Source of the DNA: Allorhizobium ampelinum S4
Lineage (GTDB): Bacteria; Pseudomonadota; Alphaproteobacteria; Rhizobiales; Rhizobiaceae
Assembly: GCF_000016285.1 (NCBI RefSeq)
Contig: NC_011989.1
Span: 127,001 to 191,000 of the forward strand
DNA length: 64,000 bases
Direction: 5' to 3'
In this document: positions 49,428-58,409 of the stretch, in pieces
Position numbering within the stretch: position 1 is the first letter of the stretch
Layout of the letters: the number at the start of each line of letters is the position of its first letter
Made by a program: the position numbers and the translations under genes
The notes under the pieces: generated by a model
The model's input: the letters and a program-made list of their open reading frames with translations, nothing else
The model's database searches: none
Told to the model about the DNA's origin: nothing

Positions 49428-50411
49428 ATGTTTCGCACCTTATTCGCCTCTGCGAAGCGGCGTCTGGATAGTCTGAACGAACAGGAAGTTCTTGCGCTGG
49501 CGATTTCGTCTGAGGAAGACGATGCGCGGATCTATCTGGCCTATGCGGAGCGGTTGAAAGAGCAATATCCCCAATCCGCCAAGGTTTTCCAGGATATGGC
49601 GGAGGTGGAGCACGCTCACCGGAACATGCTGATCGACATGCACCGCCAGCGGTTTGGCGAGCACATTCCTCTGATCCGCCGGGAGCATGTCCAGGGGTTC
49701 ATGACACGCAAGCCCGATTGGCTTCAGGCCCAGCTTTCCGTCGATCAGGTGCGCGAAGAGGCGGAAGCCATGGAGCGTTCTGCGTATAATTTTTATGTCG
49801 AGGCCCAGAAACATGTCTCGGACGCCCGCACAAGAGCGCTTCTCGGCGATCTGGCGATGGCGGAGCAGGGTCACGAGGATGTGGCCCATATGCTGGGCGA
49901 AAAGCATCGGCCGGAGGACGTCCAGAAGCTGGAACAGGAAACTGCCAAGCGGCAGTTCGTTCTCACTTATGTGCAGCCGGGCCTCGCCGGATTGATGGAT
50001 GGTTCGGTTTCGACGCTCGCGCCGATCTTTGCGGCAGCCTTTGCTACCGGCGATACCTGGCAAACCTTTTTGGTCGGCCTCTCGGCCTCGGTGGGGGCGG
50101 GTATTTCCATGGGCTTCACAGAAGCCTCTCATGACGATGGCAAGATTTCCGGCCGAGGTTCACCGATCAAGCGCGGCCTGGCCTGCGGCATCATGACAGC
50201 GTTGGGTGGCCTTGGCCATGCGCTGCCTTATCTCATTCCGCATTTCTGGACGGCGACAGCGACGGCGGGTGTGGTGGTGTTCATCGAATTATGGGCCATC
50301 GCCTTCATCCAGAATAAATATATGGAAACGCCGTTCTGGCGTGCGGCCATGCAGGTGGTGCTAGGCGGTTCGTTGGTTCTGGCCGCCGGTATCCTGATCG
50401 GCAATGGTTGA
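49428..50411 (+). CDS. mbfA: Membrane-bound ferritin MbfA (ferritin-like plus VIT1-like domains)
   Basis: 327 residues from ATG 49428 (MFRTLFASAKRRLDSL). Ferritin-like four-helix domain (about 12-165) with metal-ligand E and ExxH motifs (ISSEEDDA, AEVEHAHR with E61xxH64, and the second-half MAEQGHEDVAH), then a VIT1-type membrane domain (about 185-327) with DGSVSTLAPIFAAA and SVGAGISMGF. MbfA exports iron across the inner membrane and protects from iron and peroxide stress. It should be repressed by Irr through the box just upstream. Confidence 0.95.
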   Translation: MFRTLFASAKRRLDSLNEQEVLALAISSEEDDARIYLAYAERLKEQYPQSAKVFQDMAEVEHAHRNMLIDMHRQRFGEHIPLIRREHVQGFMTRKPDWLQAQLSVDQVREEAEAMERSAYNFYVEAQKHVSDARTRALLGDLAMAEQGHEDVAHMLGEKHRPEDVQKLEQETAKRQFVLTYVQPGLAGLMDGSVSTLAPIFAAAFATGDTWQTFLVGLSASVGAGISMGFTEASHDDGKISGRGSPIKRGLACGIMTALGGLGHALPYLIPHFWTATATAGVVVFIELWAIAFIQNKYMETPFWRAAMQVVLGGSLVLAAGILIGNG

Positions 50412-50423
50412 AATAGTCCATGA

Positions 50424-50458
50424 AAAAGGCCTGGAGCGTTTCCACATCCAGGCCTTTT
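50424..50458. terminator. Bidirectional terminator between mbfA and the BTLCP gene
   Basis: 12-bp perfect arms (50424-50435, 50447-50458) with an 11-nt loop, A-rich on the left and T-rich on the right; lies between two converging genes. Confidence 0.88.
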
Positions 50459-50475
50459 GCCGATTGTCTGTTACC

Positions 50476-51090
50476 CTATTTCAACGCCGCGACCGGAACA
50501 TCCTTGCCGCTTTCAATCGTGACCCAACGACCGGTATCGAAGCTCGCCTGCCGTTTCAGATAGGTATAGGAGGTTTGGCTCCAGAGTTTGACGTCATCAA
50601 CTAGATTGTCGAGAATATAATCGCCTGCGGATGTGCGCAGCGTCAGTACCGCATGGCCTTCGCCATCGGCTTTGCGCACGACGGTAATCAAAAGATCCGC
50701 TTCAGAAAATCCGGCCTGGAGAAGGCGCTTGCGCTTCAAGAGAACGAAATCTTCGCAATCGCCGGCGTCAACGGGGTATTCCCACCATTCTTCGCGGCCA
50801 TAGACGTCCATATCGGTCATCGGGGTGATGGATTTGTTCACATCCATGTTGACGGCGTGAACAATATCCCAACCGTGTTCCGTAACCTGGCGGGCAGGGG
50901 CGGGCTTGCTGCGCACTTGGCATTCGGCCTTGTAGCGCAGGCAAAATTCGTAATGGCCAATGGGCTGCGAGGTGATGCCACCGGTAACCATCGAGGCTGG
51001 AACAGCCGATGTCATATCCGCAGCCGCATTGCCCGCGAAAAACAGCGGAAGTGCCAGAAATGCTGCCAGAGCTGAAAGCCTGAAGGTCAT
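50476..51090 (-). CDS. Transglutaminase-like cysteine peptidase (BTLCP family, DUF920)
   Basis: 204 residues. Signal peptide about 1-24 (AGNAAA-DMT). The catalytic triad pattern of bacterial transglutaminase-like cysteine peptidases is present: Cys in DAGDCEDFVLLKR, His in GHAVLTL, Asp in DYILDN. Related LapG-type proteins cleave surface adhesins in the periplasm, but this shorter rhizobial type has no known substrate. The RTX proteins in this window are a speculative candidate only. Confidence 0.88.
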   Translation of the reverse strand: MTFRLSALAAFLALPLFFAGNAAADMTSAVPASMVTGGITSQPIGHYEFCLRYKAECQVRSKPAPARQVTEHGWDIVHAVNMDVNKSITPMTDMDVYGREEWWEYPVDAGDCEDFVLLKRKRLLQAGFSEADLLITVVRKADGEGHAVLTLRTSAGDYILDNLVDDVKLWSQTSYTYLKRQASFDTGRWVTIESGKDVPVAALK

Positions 51091-51264
51091 GAGACGTCCC
51101 TTGAATTCTTAACAAAGAGTTAAGATTACCAAGGGCAGAGAGTCAATCGTTCCAAGGTCGAGGGGCGGCTCAATTGGCCAATATGGTTAAAATCCGTTAA
51201 TGAGTGTGAAGTTTTTGTCGCATTTTGCCGAATGGCTCAAGAGGCTTGGGTTTGGCCTCAGCCT

Positions 51265-52074
51265 TCATGGCCGTGGTTCGATCATGGCGCGAATGGCGTT
51301 GCGCATCCGGTCGATGTCCTGCGGACGCGACAGGCGATGATCGCCGTCACGCACCAATGTCAACACAACATCGTCGGCGGGCAGGTGTTCAACCAGTTTC
51401 AGCGCATGCTGGTAGGGGACATCAGGATCGGCCATGCCTTGCAGGATATGGACGGGGCAGCCGGTGTCGATCATGCCGGCCATGACCCGATTAGCGCGCC
51501 CGTCTTCCATGAGCGCACGCGTGAAGATATTCGGCTCCGGGCTATACTCAGAGACCTCCTCGAAATAGCCATTCTCGGCCAGCTCTGCCCGCTCCCGGTC
51601 GCCAAGCAGTGGCTCGATCAAGTCCGACGTGAAGTCGGGCGCTGGTGCGATCAACACCATTCCGGACACCTGGGTCGGATTGTCGTGGCGGGCTTTCAGT
51701 TCCTGGATCAGTCGCAATGCAATCCACCCACCCATGGAGGAGCCGACCAAAATGGCCTTTTCCGGTTTGAAGTGATCGAGAACGGCAAGAGCCTCTTCCA
51801 GCCAGCGGGAAATAGTGCCGTCGCGAAAGGCCCCACCAGAGGCGCCATGCCCGGAATAATCGAAGCGGATTGCTCCAACTCCAAGAGACGCGGCCAGATC
51901 GTCCATTTCCAGTGCCTTGGTGCCCGTCATGTCGGACCGGTAGCCGCCAAGCCAGATGCAGGTGGGCCGTTCGTCTTGCGCTGGCGCCCGTACCAGCGCG
52001 GCTATGCTGCGCGCATCGCTTCCCTGTCCCACGGTGATGGCATGGGTTTCTATTGGGCGTCCGACATTGGTCAT
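51265..52074 (-). CDS. Alpha/beta hydrolase
   Basis: 269 residues from ATG 52074, chosen because GCAGGAGA lies just before it; the 52125 start adds 17 poorly conserved residues. Nucleophile elbow VGSSMGG, oxyanion-type segment WLGGYRSDM, acid in MADPDVPY, His in DGDHRLS. Small serine hydrolase near the ABHD10/YqiA-like group; cytoplasmic, as no signal peptide is seen. Substrate unknown. Divergent from infC. Confidence 0.88.
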   Translation of the reverse strand: MTNVGRPIETHAITVGQGSDARSIAALVRAPAQDERPTCIWLGGYRSDMTGTKALEMDDLAASLGVGAIRFDYSGHGASGGAFRDGTISRWLEEALAVLDHFKPEKAILVGSSMGGWIALRLIQELKARHDNPTQVSGMVLIAPAPDFTSDLIEPLLGDRERAELAENGYFEEVSEYSPEPNIFTRALMEDGRANRVMAGMIDTGCPVHILQGMADPDVPYQHALKLVEHLPADDVVLTLVRDGDHRLSRPQDIDRMRNAIRAMIEPRP

Positions 52075-52195
52075 GATTGTCTCCTGCTTTGGCCTATAAG
52101 GTATAAAACAGATTCTTCTCTTCACGACAGCAGGTGATTTTTTTAAAAAACTATGCTATCAACCTCTGAACAGTGGTCCGAGAGCGTGCCCAGCC

Positions 52196-52224
52196 TTGCA
52201 AGGCGGGGCAATCGGGCCTATCTG
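52196..52224 (+). promoter_or_regulatory. Probable infC promoter
   Basis: TTGCAA, 17-bp spacer, TATCTG, about 50 bp before the infC start, inside the divergent interval with the hydrolase gene. Confidence 0.5.
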
Positions 52225-52277
52225 ACGTTCCAAAATCGCCTATATGACTATCCGAAATTATTGAGGAGAATACGACC

Positions 52278-52814
52278 ATTCGCAGACCGTTCAAAGCCGA
52301 TGCCCCCGTTAAGGACGGGCCGCGCTCCAACCGGGAGATCCGGGTTCCAAAGGTCCAGTTGATTGACGCAGAAGGCCAGAATCTCGGCGCCGTGCCGACG
52401 GACCAGGCGCTCCGCATGGCGGAAGAAGCCGGTCTCGATCTGGTCGAAATTTCGCCGAATGCTGAACCGCCCGTTTGCAAGATCCTGGACCTTGGCAAGC
52501 TGAAATACGCCAACCAGAAGAAGGCGGCAGAAGCGCGCAAGAAACAGAAAATCGTTGAAGTCAAAGAAATCAAGATGCGCCCGAACATCGACACCCATGA
52601 CTATGAGGTGAAGATGAAGTCGATGTCGCGGTTCTTTGAAGACGGCGATAAGGTCAAGGTCACCCTGAAGTTCCGTGGCCGCGAAATGGCCCACCAGGAA
52701 CTGGGCATGAAATTGCTCATGCAGGTGAAGGAAGACACAGTCGAAGTTGCCAAGGTTGAAGCTGAACCCAAGCTCGAAGGTCGTCAGATGATGATGGTGC
52801 TGGCCCCTAAATAA
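52278..52814 (+). CDS. infC: Translation initiation factor IF-3 (ATT start codon)
   Basis: 178 residues if translation begins at ATT 52278, giving (M)[22 protein letters not shown] as in rhizobial IF-3; AGGAG is 11 nt before it. The first ATG (52359) would remove 27 residues of the N-domain that all homologues have. Further motifs: [25 protein letters not shown] and [14 protein letters not shown]-3 rejects non-canonical start codons, so its own AUU-type start lets it limit its own synthesis, as known in E. coli. Apparently monocistronic here: a terminator follows. Confidence 0.95.
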   Translation: MRRPFKADAPVKDGPRSNREIRVPKVQLIDAEGQNLGAVPTDQALRMAEEAGLDLVEISPNAEPPVCKILDLGKLKYANQKKAAEARKKQKIVEVKEIKMRPNIDTHDYEVKMKSMSRFFEDGDKVKVTLKFRGREMAHQELGMKLLMQVKEDTVEVAKVEAEPKLEGRQMMMVLAPK

Positions 52815-52856
52815 GCCAGCGGCGTGTCAGTCGGACCCGCGAGCATCTGCCAGTTT

Positions 52857-52895
52857 AAAGCGACATGCGTTTTATCGAGCGCAGGTCGCTTTTTT
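52857..52895 (+). terminator. Terminator of infC
   Basis: AAAGCGAC/GTCGCTTT outer stem plus a 4-bp inner stem separated by one mismatch, then six T (52890-52895). Confidence 0.8.
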
Positions 52896-53484
52896 ACGTA
52901 AAGTATCTTGTCGCCTTCGAAGGCGTAAACCTGACAAAATCCTGACAAGGCCGTCAGCGCGGTGTCAGTGGTCTTTTGGCATTGTCATTTTCAGCAGACG
53001 GGATTTACCCCACGTCCCCACAACGTTCCCGGTCTGTTATGTCATCCTATGCCCCTGGGTGACGATCAGGCTCTTAGCCTATTGGAAACTCCGCCGTCTC
53101 TAAATGGAACGGCGGAGTTCCTTATTCGGGAGTGTGCAGATTTATGCACTTTTGTGGTCTATCCAAATAAATCATGTCATTTATATTTACGATCAAGGCC
53201 CATTGAGAAGTAAAATATAATTTCAGTTGAAATTTTTTGAATTTTGCATCAGAAAAGTTTTGAAAATTCAAAAAATACTGGTGATACATTTGTTTCATTT
53301 GTTATTTAACTTTACAGCTATTGGCGGTCTCTATATTCAAATAGCCCTATACGAATCAACCTGAGAATGCCGTCGGATCGCCTTGCGCATCACACGTCGC
53401 GTTGACTGGATAATTTATCTGAGGTCCAATGGGATTTTATGACTGAATACAGGCAGTCGAGCGCCGATTAAAGTTTGTCAGCCA
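52896..53484. other. AT-rich intergenic region with one strong hairpin
   Basis: 589 bp between the infC terminator and the PepSY-like gene. The only structure is a perfect 11-bp stem (53087-53097, 53109-53119) with an 11-nt loop and no T run. Downstream (53170-53350) the sequence is strongly AT-rich. A reading frame at 52962-53213 exists but has no ribosome site or family features. Confidence 0.5.
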
Positions 53485-54114
53485 GTGTCGCCCTCTGCCT
53501 ATACCGGAATGGACATGAGAAGCAGCTCAACGGAAGATGGAAAAAAGGAGGTCGCCAGAGCAATCCGGCACCAACTTTTGTGTCTGAGATGGTTTGCGAA
53601 AGGCGGGCAAGACGGTTGCCGCGTCTACGGTCGGTGTGTGGCGGCAATCCTGTTTCTTGTATCCCTGTTCTTTACCAGTCTCGTCATGGCCTCTGACAAT
53701 CGCAGTGGGCCTCCAAGCGGAGGGCCTCCAGGCGGTGGCCCTCCAGGTGGCCCTCCTGGTGGATGGCGAGGCGGCGATCCGCCGAGTGGTGGCCCTCCTA
53801 GTTTTTCAGGCTCTCTTGGACCTTTTGGCAGCAGGCCCGGCGGGGGAGGTCCAGGTGGAACTCCGAACGGCTCGTTTACAGATGACGATCCGAGCGTTGT
53901 TCGGCCACAGGTGCTGGACGGCGTCAAAAGTGGCCGCTATCGTTCGTTACGAGAGGTGCTTGGCAATCTCAAACTGCCTGAAGGTTCGCGGTTGATCGAC
54001 GTGGATTTACGCTATCTCTCCAACGGTGATTTTTACTTGCTGACCATAAAGGACATGTCCGGGCGGTTTCGCACCTTGAAAGTGGATGCGCGGACCGGGA
54101 AACTGGCACGATAA
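53485..54114 (+). CDS. Membrane-anchored or exported protein with Gly/Pro linker and PepSY-like domain
   Basis: Up to 209 residues; the start is unsure (ATG 53485, 53509 or 53515). A hydrophobic segment (about 49-68, VAAILFLVSLFFTSLVMA) acts as signal or anchor. Next comes a low-complexity linker of GGPPGGGPPGG type (about 73-128), then a domain of about 75 residues, LREVLGNLKLPEGSRLIDVDLRY...GRFRTLKVDARTGKLAR, resembling PepSY. PepSY proteins are periplasmic and often inhibit peptidases or sense envelope signals. It lies 154 bp before a two-component system of the type often paired with PepSY proteins, so it may be its target or partner. Confidence 0.72.
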   Translation: MSPSAYTGMDMRSSSTEDGKKEVARAIRHQLLCLRWFAKGGQDGCRVYGRCVAAILFLVSLFFTSLVMASDNRSGPPSGGPPGGGPPGGPPGGWRGGDPPSGGPPSFSGSLGPFGSRPGGGGPGGTPNGSFTDDDPSVVRPQVLDGVKSGRYRSLREVLGNLKLPEGSRLIDVDLRYLSNGDFYLLTIKDMSGRFRTLKVDARTGKLAR

Positions 54115-54268
54115 ATCTGACAGCGACTGCCTACACTGTATCGTGCCGAAAAGTGGAAACCGGTTTTTGGACAAGACTATACAAACAAAATCCTATAGCG
54201 CCATGCACGATATAATCTTGCGCGGATTGTAACTTCTTTCACGGCGGTCTTTTGGAGAGCATTGAATC
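54115..54268. repeat. Possible rhizobial extragenic repeat fragment
   Basis: The stretch around 54138-54180 (GCCGAAAAGTGGAAACCGG followed by TTTTTGG) looks like the AAAACCGGTTTCCACTTTTCGG palindromic elements that are common between genes in rhizobia. Only one full copy is present in this window; weaker matches to its core occur near 37992. Confidence 0.4.
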
Positions 54269-54937
54269 TTGCGTATTTTACTGGCTGAAGACGATGCCAA
54301 TATCGGGCGCCATGTGGCGGAGACGCTGAGAGGCGAGGGCTACGAGGTGACCTTGGTCAACAAGGGGCCGGATGTCTGGGAGGCTGGAGAGGATACCGGC
54401 CTCGGCGCCATCATTCTCGACCTCGGTCTGCCCGGGCTGGATGGGCTTTCGATTTTAAGGCGATGGCGCAAGGATAGGATCCAGACACCCGTTCTGGTTC
54501 TGACGGCGCGAGGGTCCTGGATGGAAAGGGTCGATGGTTTCGATGCCGGGGCGGATGACTATCTTCCGAAACCGTTCCGCACAGAGGAGTTGTTGGCCCG
54601 GCTTCGCGCATTGTTGCGGCGCGCTGGAAAAACCAGCCATACCCTGTTTTCAGCCGGGCGTTTTCAGGTGGATGAGGCCGGTCGGACCGTCACCTTCAAT
54701 GGTGCCCTGTTGGAGGTCAGCCCGCTGGAGTTTCGATTGATCCAGATTCTCGTCCAAAACAAGGGCCGGGTGTTTTCAGCGTATGAGATCGCCACCCAGA
54801 TCCAGGGCCGCGATGACGATGCTTCGAAAAATGCAGTCGAAGCCATGGTGGCGCGGATCCGCAAGAAAACGGATGCCAGTGCTATCGAAACACGGCGCGG
54901 CTTTGGTTACGTCGTGCCAGACGAAAATTCATGCTGA
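54269..54937 (+). CDS. Two-component response regulator, OmpR/PhoP family
   Basis: 222 residues from TTG 54269 (MRILLAEDDANIG), with GGAGAG 9 nt upstream; no in-frame ATG gives a complete receiver. Receiver domain: D8/D9, phospho-acceptor D51 (IILDLGLPG), T79, K101 (LPKPF). Winged-helix DNA-binding domain about 130-219 (VSPLEFRLIQILV...ETRRGFGYVV). QseB/PhoP-like. Overlaps the kinase gene by 7 bp. Confidence 0.94.
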   Translation: MRILLAEDDANIGRHVAETLRGEGYEVTLVNKGPDVWEAGEDTGLGAIILDLGLPGLDGLSILRRWRKDRIQTPVLVLTARGSWMERVDGFDAGADDYLPKPFRTEELLARLRALLRRAGKTSHTLFSAGRFQVDEAGRTVTFNGALLEVSPLEFRLIQILVQNKGRVFSAYEIATQIQGRDDDASKNAVEAMVARIRKKTDASAIETRRGFGYVVPDENSC

Positions 54938-56286
54938 GATCACTGCGCTTCAGGCTCGCGATCGGCTCCTTCCTGGCAATCGGGCTGGCGCTGATGGTCC
55001 TTTGGTTCTCGGTCGGTTACTTGTTCATCAACTATGTAGGTCAGCAATTCAAAACCGAGATGAATGTCACTATCAATATCATTGCCTCCCGCCTCAAGGT
55101 GGAAAATGGCAAGATTGATATCGTCTCGCCACCCGCAGATCCGCGCTTTTCCACGGTCAGCGGCGGACGTTACTGGCAAGTATGGACGCCTGATGGCCGC
55201 AGCCTGCGGTCGCGGTCGCTCTGGGATGTGGAACTGCCCCGAACTGGGTTGCATCAGGAAGGTCCATTCGATTTCAGTCGCGCGCAGGGACCCGATGGTG
55301 AGGATATTTTGCTGCTCCGCAGCGAAATCAAAATCTCGGATGAAGGCATAGACTATCCGGTTATCATCTATGCCGGATTTCCTTTGGCCAACCTGATGGA
55401 GCCGCTCGATCAGCATCGGGAGCGCTCGCGTTCCGTCATGCTGATCACTGCCCTGGTTTTGCTGGGTGCGGCGCTGCTCCAGGCCCGGGTGGTATTGCAG
55501 CCACTGACACGTGTGCGAAACCAGGTGTCGATGGTCCGGGCCGGTCAGTTGCGGGTGATGGATGACGGCGTGCCGCTTGAAGTGATGCCGCTTGTCGAGG
55601 AGATCAATCTCTTGCTCACCGAACGGCAATACACGATCGAGAAGGCGCGTAGCAGGGCCAGCGACCTGGCGCATGGATTGAAAACACCGCTGACGGTGTT
55701 GGCGCAAATGGTGCAGCATCTGCCTTCCGCCGAGCGAGAAGCGGCTTTCGAGCAAATCAACCTGGTGCGCCAGCGAGCCGACCGGCAATTGCAGGCCGCC
55801 CGCCTTGGTGTCGAGCAGATGCAGGTGACCGACATGGAGAGCCTGATAGGCAAACTGGTCAAGGTTCTTGACCCGATTGCCCGGGCGCGAGAGCTTGCCT
55901 GGGATGTCGAGGTGGAGCAAGGCTTGGCGATTGAGGCCGACGCTGCCGATCTTGCCGAAGCGATCGGCAATATTCTCGACAATGCAACGAAATGGGCCTC
56001 CTCGGTCATTCACGTCCGCGCGTTTGGGGATCGGGACATGGCGATGATCGTCATTGGTGATGATGGGCCGGGTGTGCGCCCGCAAGATCGGCAGCAGGTG
56101 CTGCGCCGGGGCGAATTTCTGGACGCAGACCAAGGCGGCTCCGGTCTGGGGCTCGCGATCTGCGCTGATATTATGACCGCTTACGGCGGCAATCTCAGCC
56201 TGGATCAAGCCGATATTGGCGGCTTGCTTGTCACGCTGCAATTTCCCCGCCACGGTGGCCGTCAGATTCCAGCTCACCCGATCTAA
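54931..56286 (+). CDS. Sensor histidine kinase
   Basis: 451 residues. Helix 1 about 13-35, periplasmic sensor domain of about 130 residues (rich in charged and aromatic residues), helix 2 about 168-188, HAMP-like linker, H-box DLAHGLKTPL with H248, then ATPase boxes NILDNATKW (N), GDDGPGV (G1) and GGSGLGLAI (G2). The PhoQ-like H-box (LAHGLKTPL) matches the upstream PhoP-like regulator. Partner of the gene at 54269; signal unknown. Confidence 0.94.
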   Translation: MLRSLRFRLAIGSFLAIGLALMVLWFSVGYLFINYVGQQFKTEMNVTINIIASRLKVENGKIDIVSPPADPRFSTVSGGRYWQVWTPDGRSLRSRSLWDVELPRTGLHQEGPFDFSRAQGPDGEDILLLRSEIKISDEGIDYPVIIYAGFPLANLMEPLDQHRERSRSVMLITALVLLGAALLQARVVLQPLTRVRNQVSMVRAGQLRVMDDGVPLEVMPLVEEINLLLTERQYTIEKARSRASDLAHGLKTPLTVLAQMVQHLPSAEREAAFEQINLVRQRADRQLQAARLGVEQMQVTDMESLIGKLVKVLDPIARARELAWDVEVEQGLAIEADAADLAEAIGNILDNATKWASSVIHVRAFGDRDMAMIVIGDDGPGVRPQDRQQVLRRGEFLDADQGGSGLGLAICADIMTAYGGNLSLDQADIGGLLVTLQFPRHGGRQIPAHPI

Positions 56287-56383
56287 CGGTGGGACACTTG
56301 GCCTGGATAATTGGCTTATGCCGTCGATTTTCTGGTGTCGGCAGGCCGCAGAAGCGATTTTTGCCTCGCACACTTGAATCCCG

Positions 56384-56412
56384 TTGCACTTTACCGGGCC
56401 TGCGGTTATAAG
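56384..56412 (+). promoter_or_regulatory. Promoter of rpmI-rplT
   Basis: TTGCAC, 17-bp spacer, TATAAG: a near-consensus housekeeping promoter about 100 bp before rpmI. The remaining leader (about 56419-56513) could hold an L20-type autoregulatory structure, which I cannot confirm. Confidence 0.68.
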
Positions 56413-56513
56413 CGCCCGTCCGAACGGTCCGGCAGGGCATGCCGTGGCCGTTCTTTATGCTTGAAAACAGGCCTCGTCTGCCTGTTTCGATACAAGAACA
56501 ATGGAGTAGCAAA

Positions 56514-56717
56514 ATGCCCAAGATGAAGACGAAGTCCTCCGCCAAGAAGCGGTTCAAGATCACTGCCTCCGGCAAGGTCCTGGCTGCTGCCGCTGGCAAG
56601 CGTCACGGCATGATCAAGCGGTCCAATAAGTTCATCCGCAATGCACGCGGAACGATGGTACTTGCCGAAGCAGACGGCAAGAAAGTCATCAAGAACTACC
56701 TGCCTAACGGTCTCTGA
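56514..56717 (+). CDS. rpmI: 50S ribosomal protein L35
   Basis: 67 residues, standard length; starts [14 protein letters not shown] and ends [11 protein letters not shown] 56514 is preceded by GGAGTAGCAAA. Basic 50S protein; 39 bp before rplT. Confidence 0.97.
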   Translation: MPKMKTKSSAKKRFKITASGKVLAAAAGKRHGMIKRSNKFIRNARGTMVLAEADGKKVIKNYLPNGL

Positions 56718-56756
56718 GACCCTTTCGCTTTTTGGATCATTTAAGGAGATCATGAC

Positions 56757-57161
56757 ATGTCACGCGTAAAACGCGGCGTTGCCGCTCATGCCAAGCACAA
56801 AAAGGTTCTGAAGGCCGCCAAGGGCTTTTACGGCCGCCGCAAGAACACCATCCGCGCTGCAAAGGCTGCGGTGGATCGTTCCAAGCAGTTCGCCTACCGC
56901 GACCGCAAGGTCAACAAGCGCAACTTCCGCGCTCTGTGGATTCAGCGTATCAACGCAGCTGTGCGCGAATCCGGCCTGACCTATGGCCGCTTCATCGATG
57001 GCCTCAACAAGGCTGGCATTGAAGTTGACCGTAAGGTTCTGTCCGACATGGCCATCCATGAGCCGGCAGCTTTCGGCGCGCTGGTTGAAGCCTCCAAGAA
57101 GGCTCTGTCCTACCTCAAGGACACTGGCACCAAGAACGAGTTTGAGACCGCGGTTAAGTAA
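56757..57161 (+). CDS. rplT: 50S ribosomal protein L20
   Basis: 134 residues; begins [18 protein letters not shown] and includes [14 protein letters not shown] and [19 protein letters not shown]. Binds 23S rRNA early in 50S assembly and in many bacteria represses rpmI-rplT through the leader. Strong AAGGAG site. A terminator follows, so pheS is probably a partly separate unit. Confidence 0.98.
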   Translation: MSRVKRGVAAHAKHKKVLKAAKGFYGRRKNTIRAAKAAVDRSKQFAYRDRKVNKRNFRALWIQRINAAVRESGLTYGRFIDGLNKAGIEVDRKVLSDMAIHEPAAFGALVEASKKALSYLKDTGTKNEFETAVK

Positions 57162-57196
57162 CCAGCGCGTCCCAAACTGAAATTTGGTTATTGGGA

Positions 57197-57229
57197 AACC
57201 CGCGCTGGGCAAACTGGCGCGGGTTTTTT
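57197..57229 (+). terminator. Terminator after rplT
   Basis: 10-bp perfect arms (57197-57206, 57218-57227), 11-nt loop, then six T (57225-57230). Confidence 0.88.
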
Positions 57230-57323
57230 CATGGTTTAACGCATTTCCGGACGCAAAACCTCTATACACTTTTGCTGGAAATGCTCTGGTGCTGGCGGCC
57301 GAACATAGGCAGGAAAGACGACA

Positions 57324-58409
57324 ATGTCCGATCTCGAGAGTTTGAAAACATCCCTTTTAGCCGATATCGCCGCTGCCAGCGACGAGGTGGGTATTGAAGC
57401 TGTGCGTCTTGCCGCCATGGGCAAGAAAGGCTCGGTTTCCGAGCTTTTGAAAACGCTGGGCTCCATGACGCCGGAAGAGCGCCAGACCCGTGGCGCCGCC
57501 ATCAACGCGCTGAAGAATGAGATCACCGAACAGCTGACCGCCAAGAAGACCGAGCTGAAGGATGCCGCCATCAATGCGCGCCTGAAAGCCGAAACGCTGG
57601 ATGTGTCGCTGCCCGTGCGCTCTTCGCCTGCCGAGCGTGGCCGTATTCATCCGATCAGTCAGATTGTCGATGAAATCACCGCCATCTTCGCCGACATGGG
57701 CTTTTCCATTGCCGAAGGCCCGGATATCGAGACCGACTATTACAATTTCACGGCGCTGAACTTCCCTGAAGGGCATCCGGCCCGCGAAATGCATGACACG
57801 TTCTTCCTGCAACCCGACGCCAATGGCGAGCGCAAAGTGCTGCGCACCCATACATCGCCGGTGCAGGTGCGCACCATGGAAGCGCAAAAGCCGCCGATCC
57901 GCATCGTCATCCCGGGCAAGACCTACCGGCAGGATTCCGACGCCACCCATTCGCCCATGTTCCATCAGGTCGAAGGTCTGGTGATCGACAAGACCGCCAA
58001 TGTTGGCCATCTGCGCTGGATTCTGGAAGAATTCTGCAAGACCTTCTTTGAAGTCGATAGCGTCACCATGCGCTTTCGCCCATCCTTCTTCCCGTTCACG
58101 GAACCATCGTTCGAAGTGGATATCCAGTGCGACCGCTCCAGCGGCCCGATCGTCAAATTCGGCGAAGGCAAGGACTGGATGGAAATCCTCGGCTGCGGCA
58201 TGGTCCACCCCAACGTGCTGCGCGCAGGCGGCCTCGACCCCGATGAATACCAGGGCTTTGCCTGGGGCATGGGCCTCGACCGCATCGCCATGCTAAAATA
58301 CGGCATGCCGGACCTGCGCGACTTCTTCAATGCCGACGTCCGCTGGATGAGCCACTACGGTTTTCGTCCATTGGACGTGCCGACATTGTTTGGTGGCTTG
58401 AGCGTTTGA
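57324..58409 (+). CDS. pheS: Phenylalanyl-tRNA synthetase alpha subunit
   Basis: 361 residues. N-terminal coiled coil (about 1-85), then the class II core: motif 1 region [22 protein letters not shown], motif 2 around [19 protein letters not shown], motif 3 [17 protein letters not shown]. Charges tRNA-Phe as an (alpha beta)2 enzyme with PheT. The stop overlaps the next ATG (TGATG) of an inserted unknown gene. Confidence 0.98.
   Translation: MSDLESLKTSLLADIAAASDEVGIEAVRLAAMGKKGSVSELLKTLGSMTPEERQTRGAAINALKNEITEQLTAKKTELKDAAINARLKAETLDVSLPVRSSPAERGRIHPISQIVDEITAIFADMGFSIAEGPDIETDYYNFTALNFPEGHPAREMHDTFFLQPDANGERKVLRTHTSPVQVRTMEAQKPPIRIVIPGKTYRQDSDATHSPMFHQVEGLVIDKTANVGHLRWILEEFCKTFFEVDSVTMRFRPSFFPFTEPSFEVDIQCDRSSGPIVKFGEGKDWMEILGCGMVHPNVLRAGGLDPDEYQGFAWGMGLDRIAMLKYGMPDLRDFFNADVRWMSHYGFRPLDVPTLFGGLSV

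Noticed and set aside
52962..53213. 83-codon open frame after infC
   Set aside because: No ribosome site, no family features, spans a strong hairpin and lies in AT-rich gene-free DNA.
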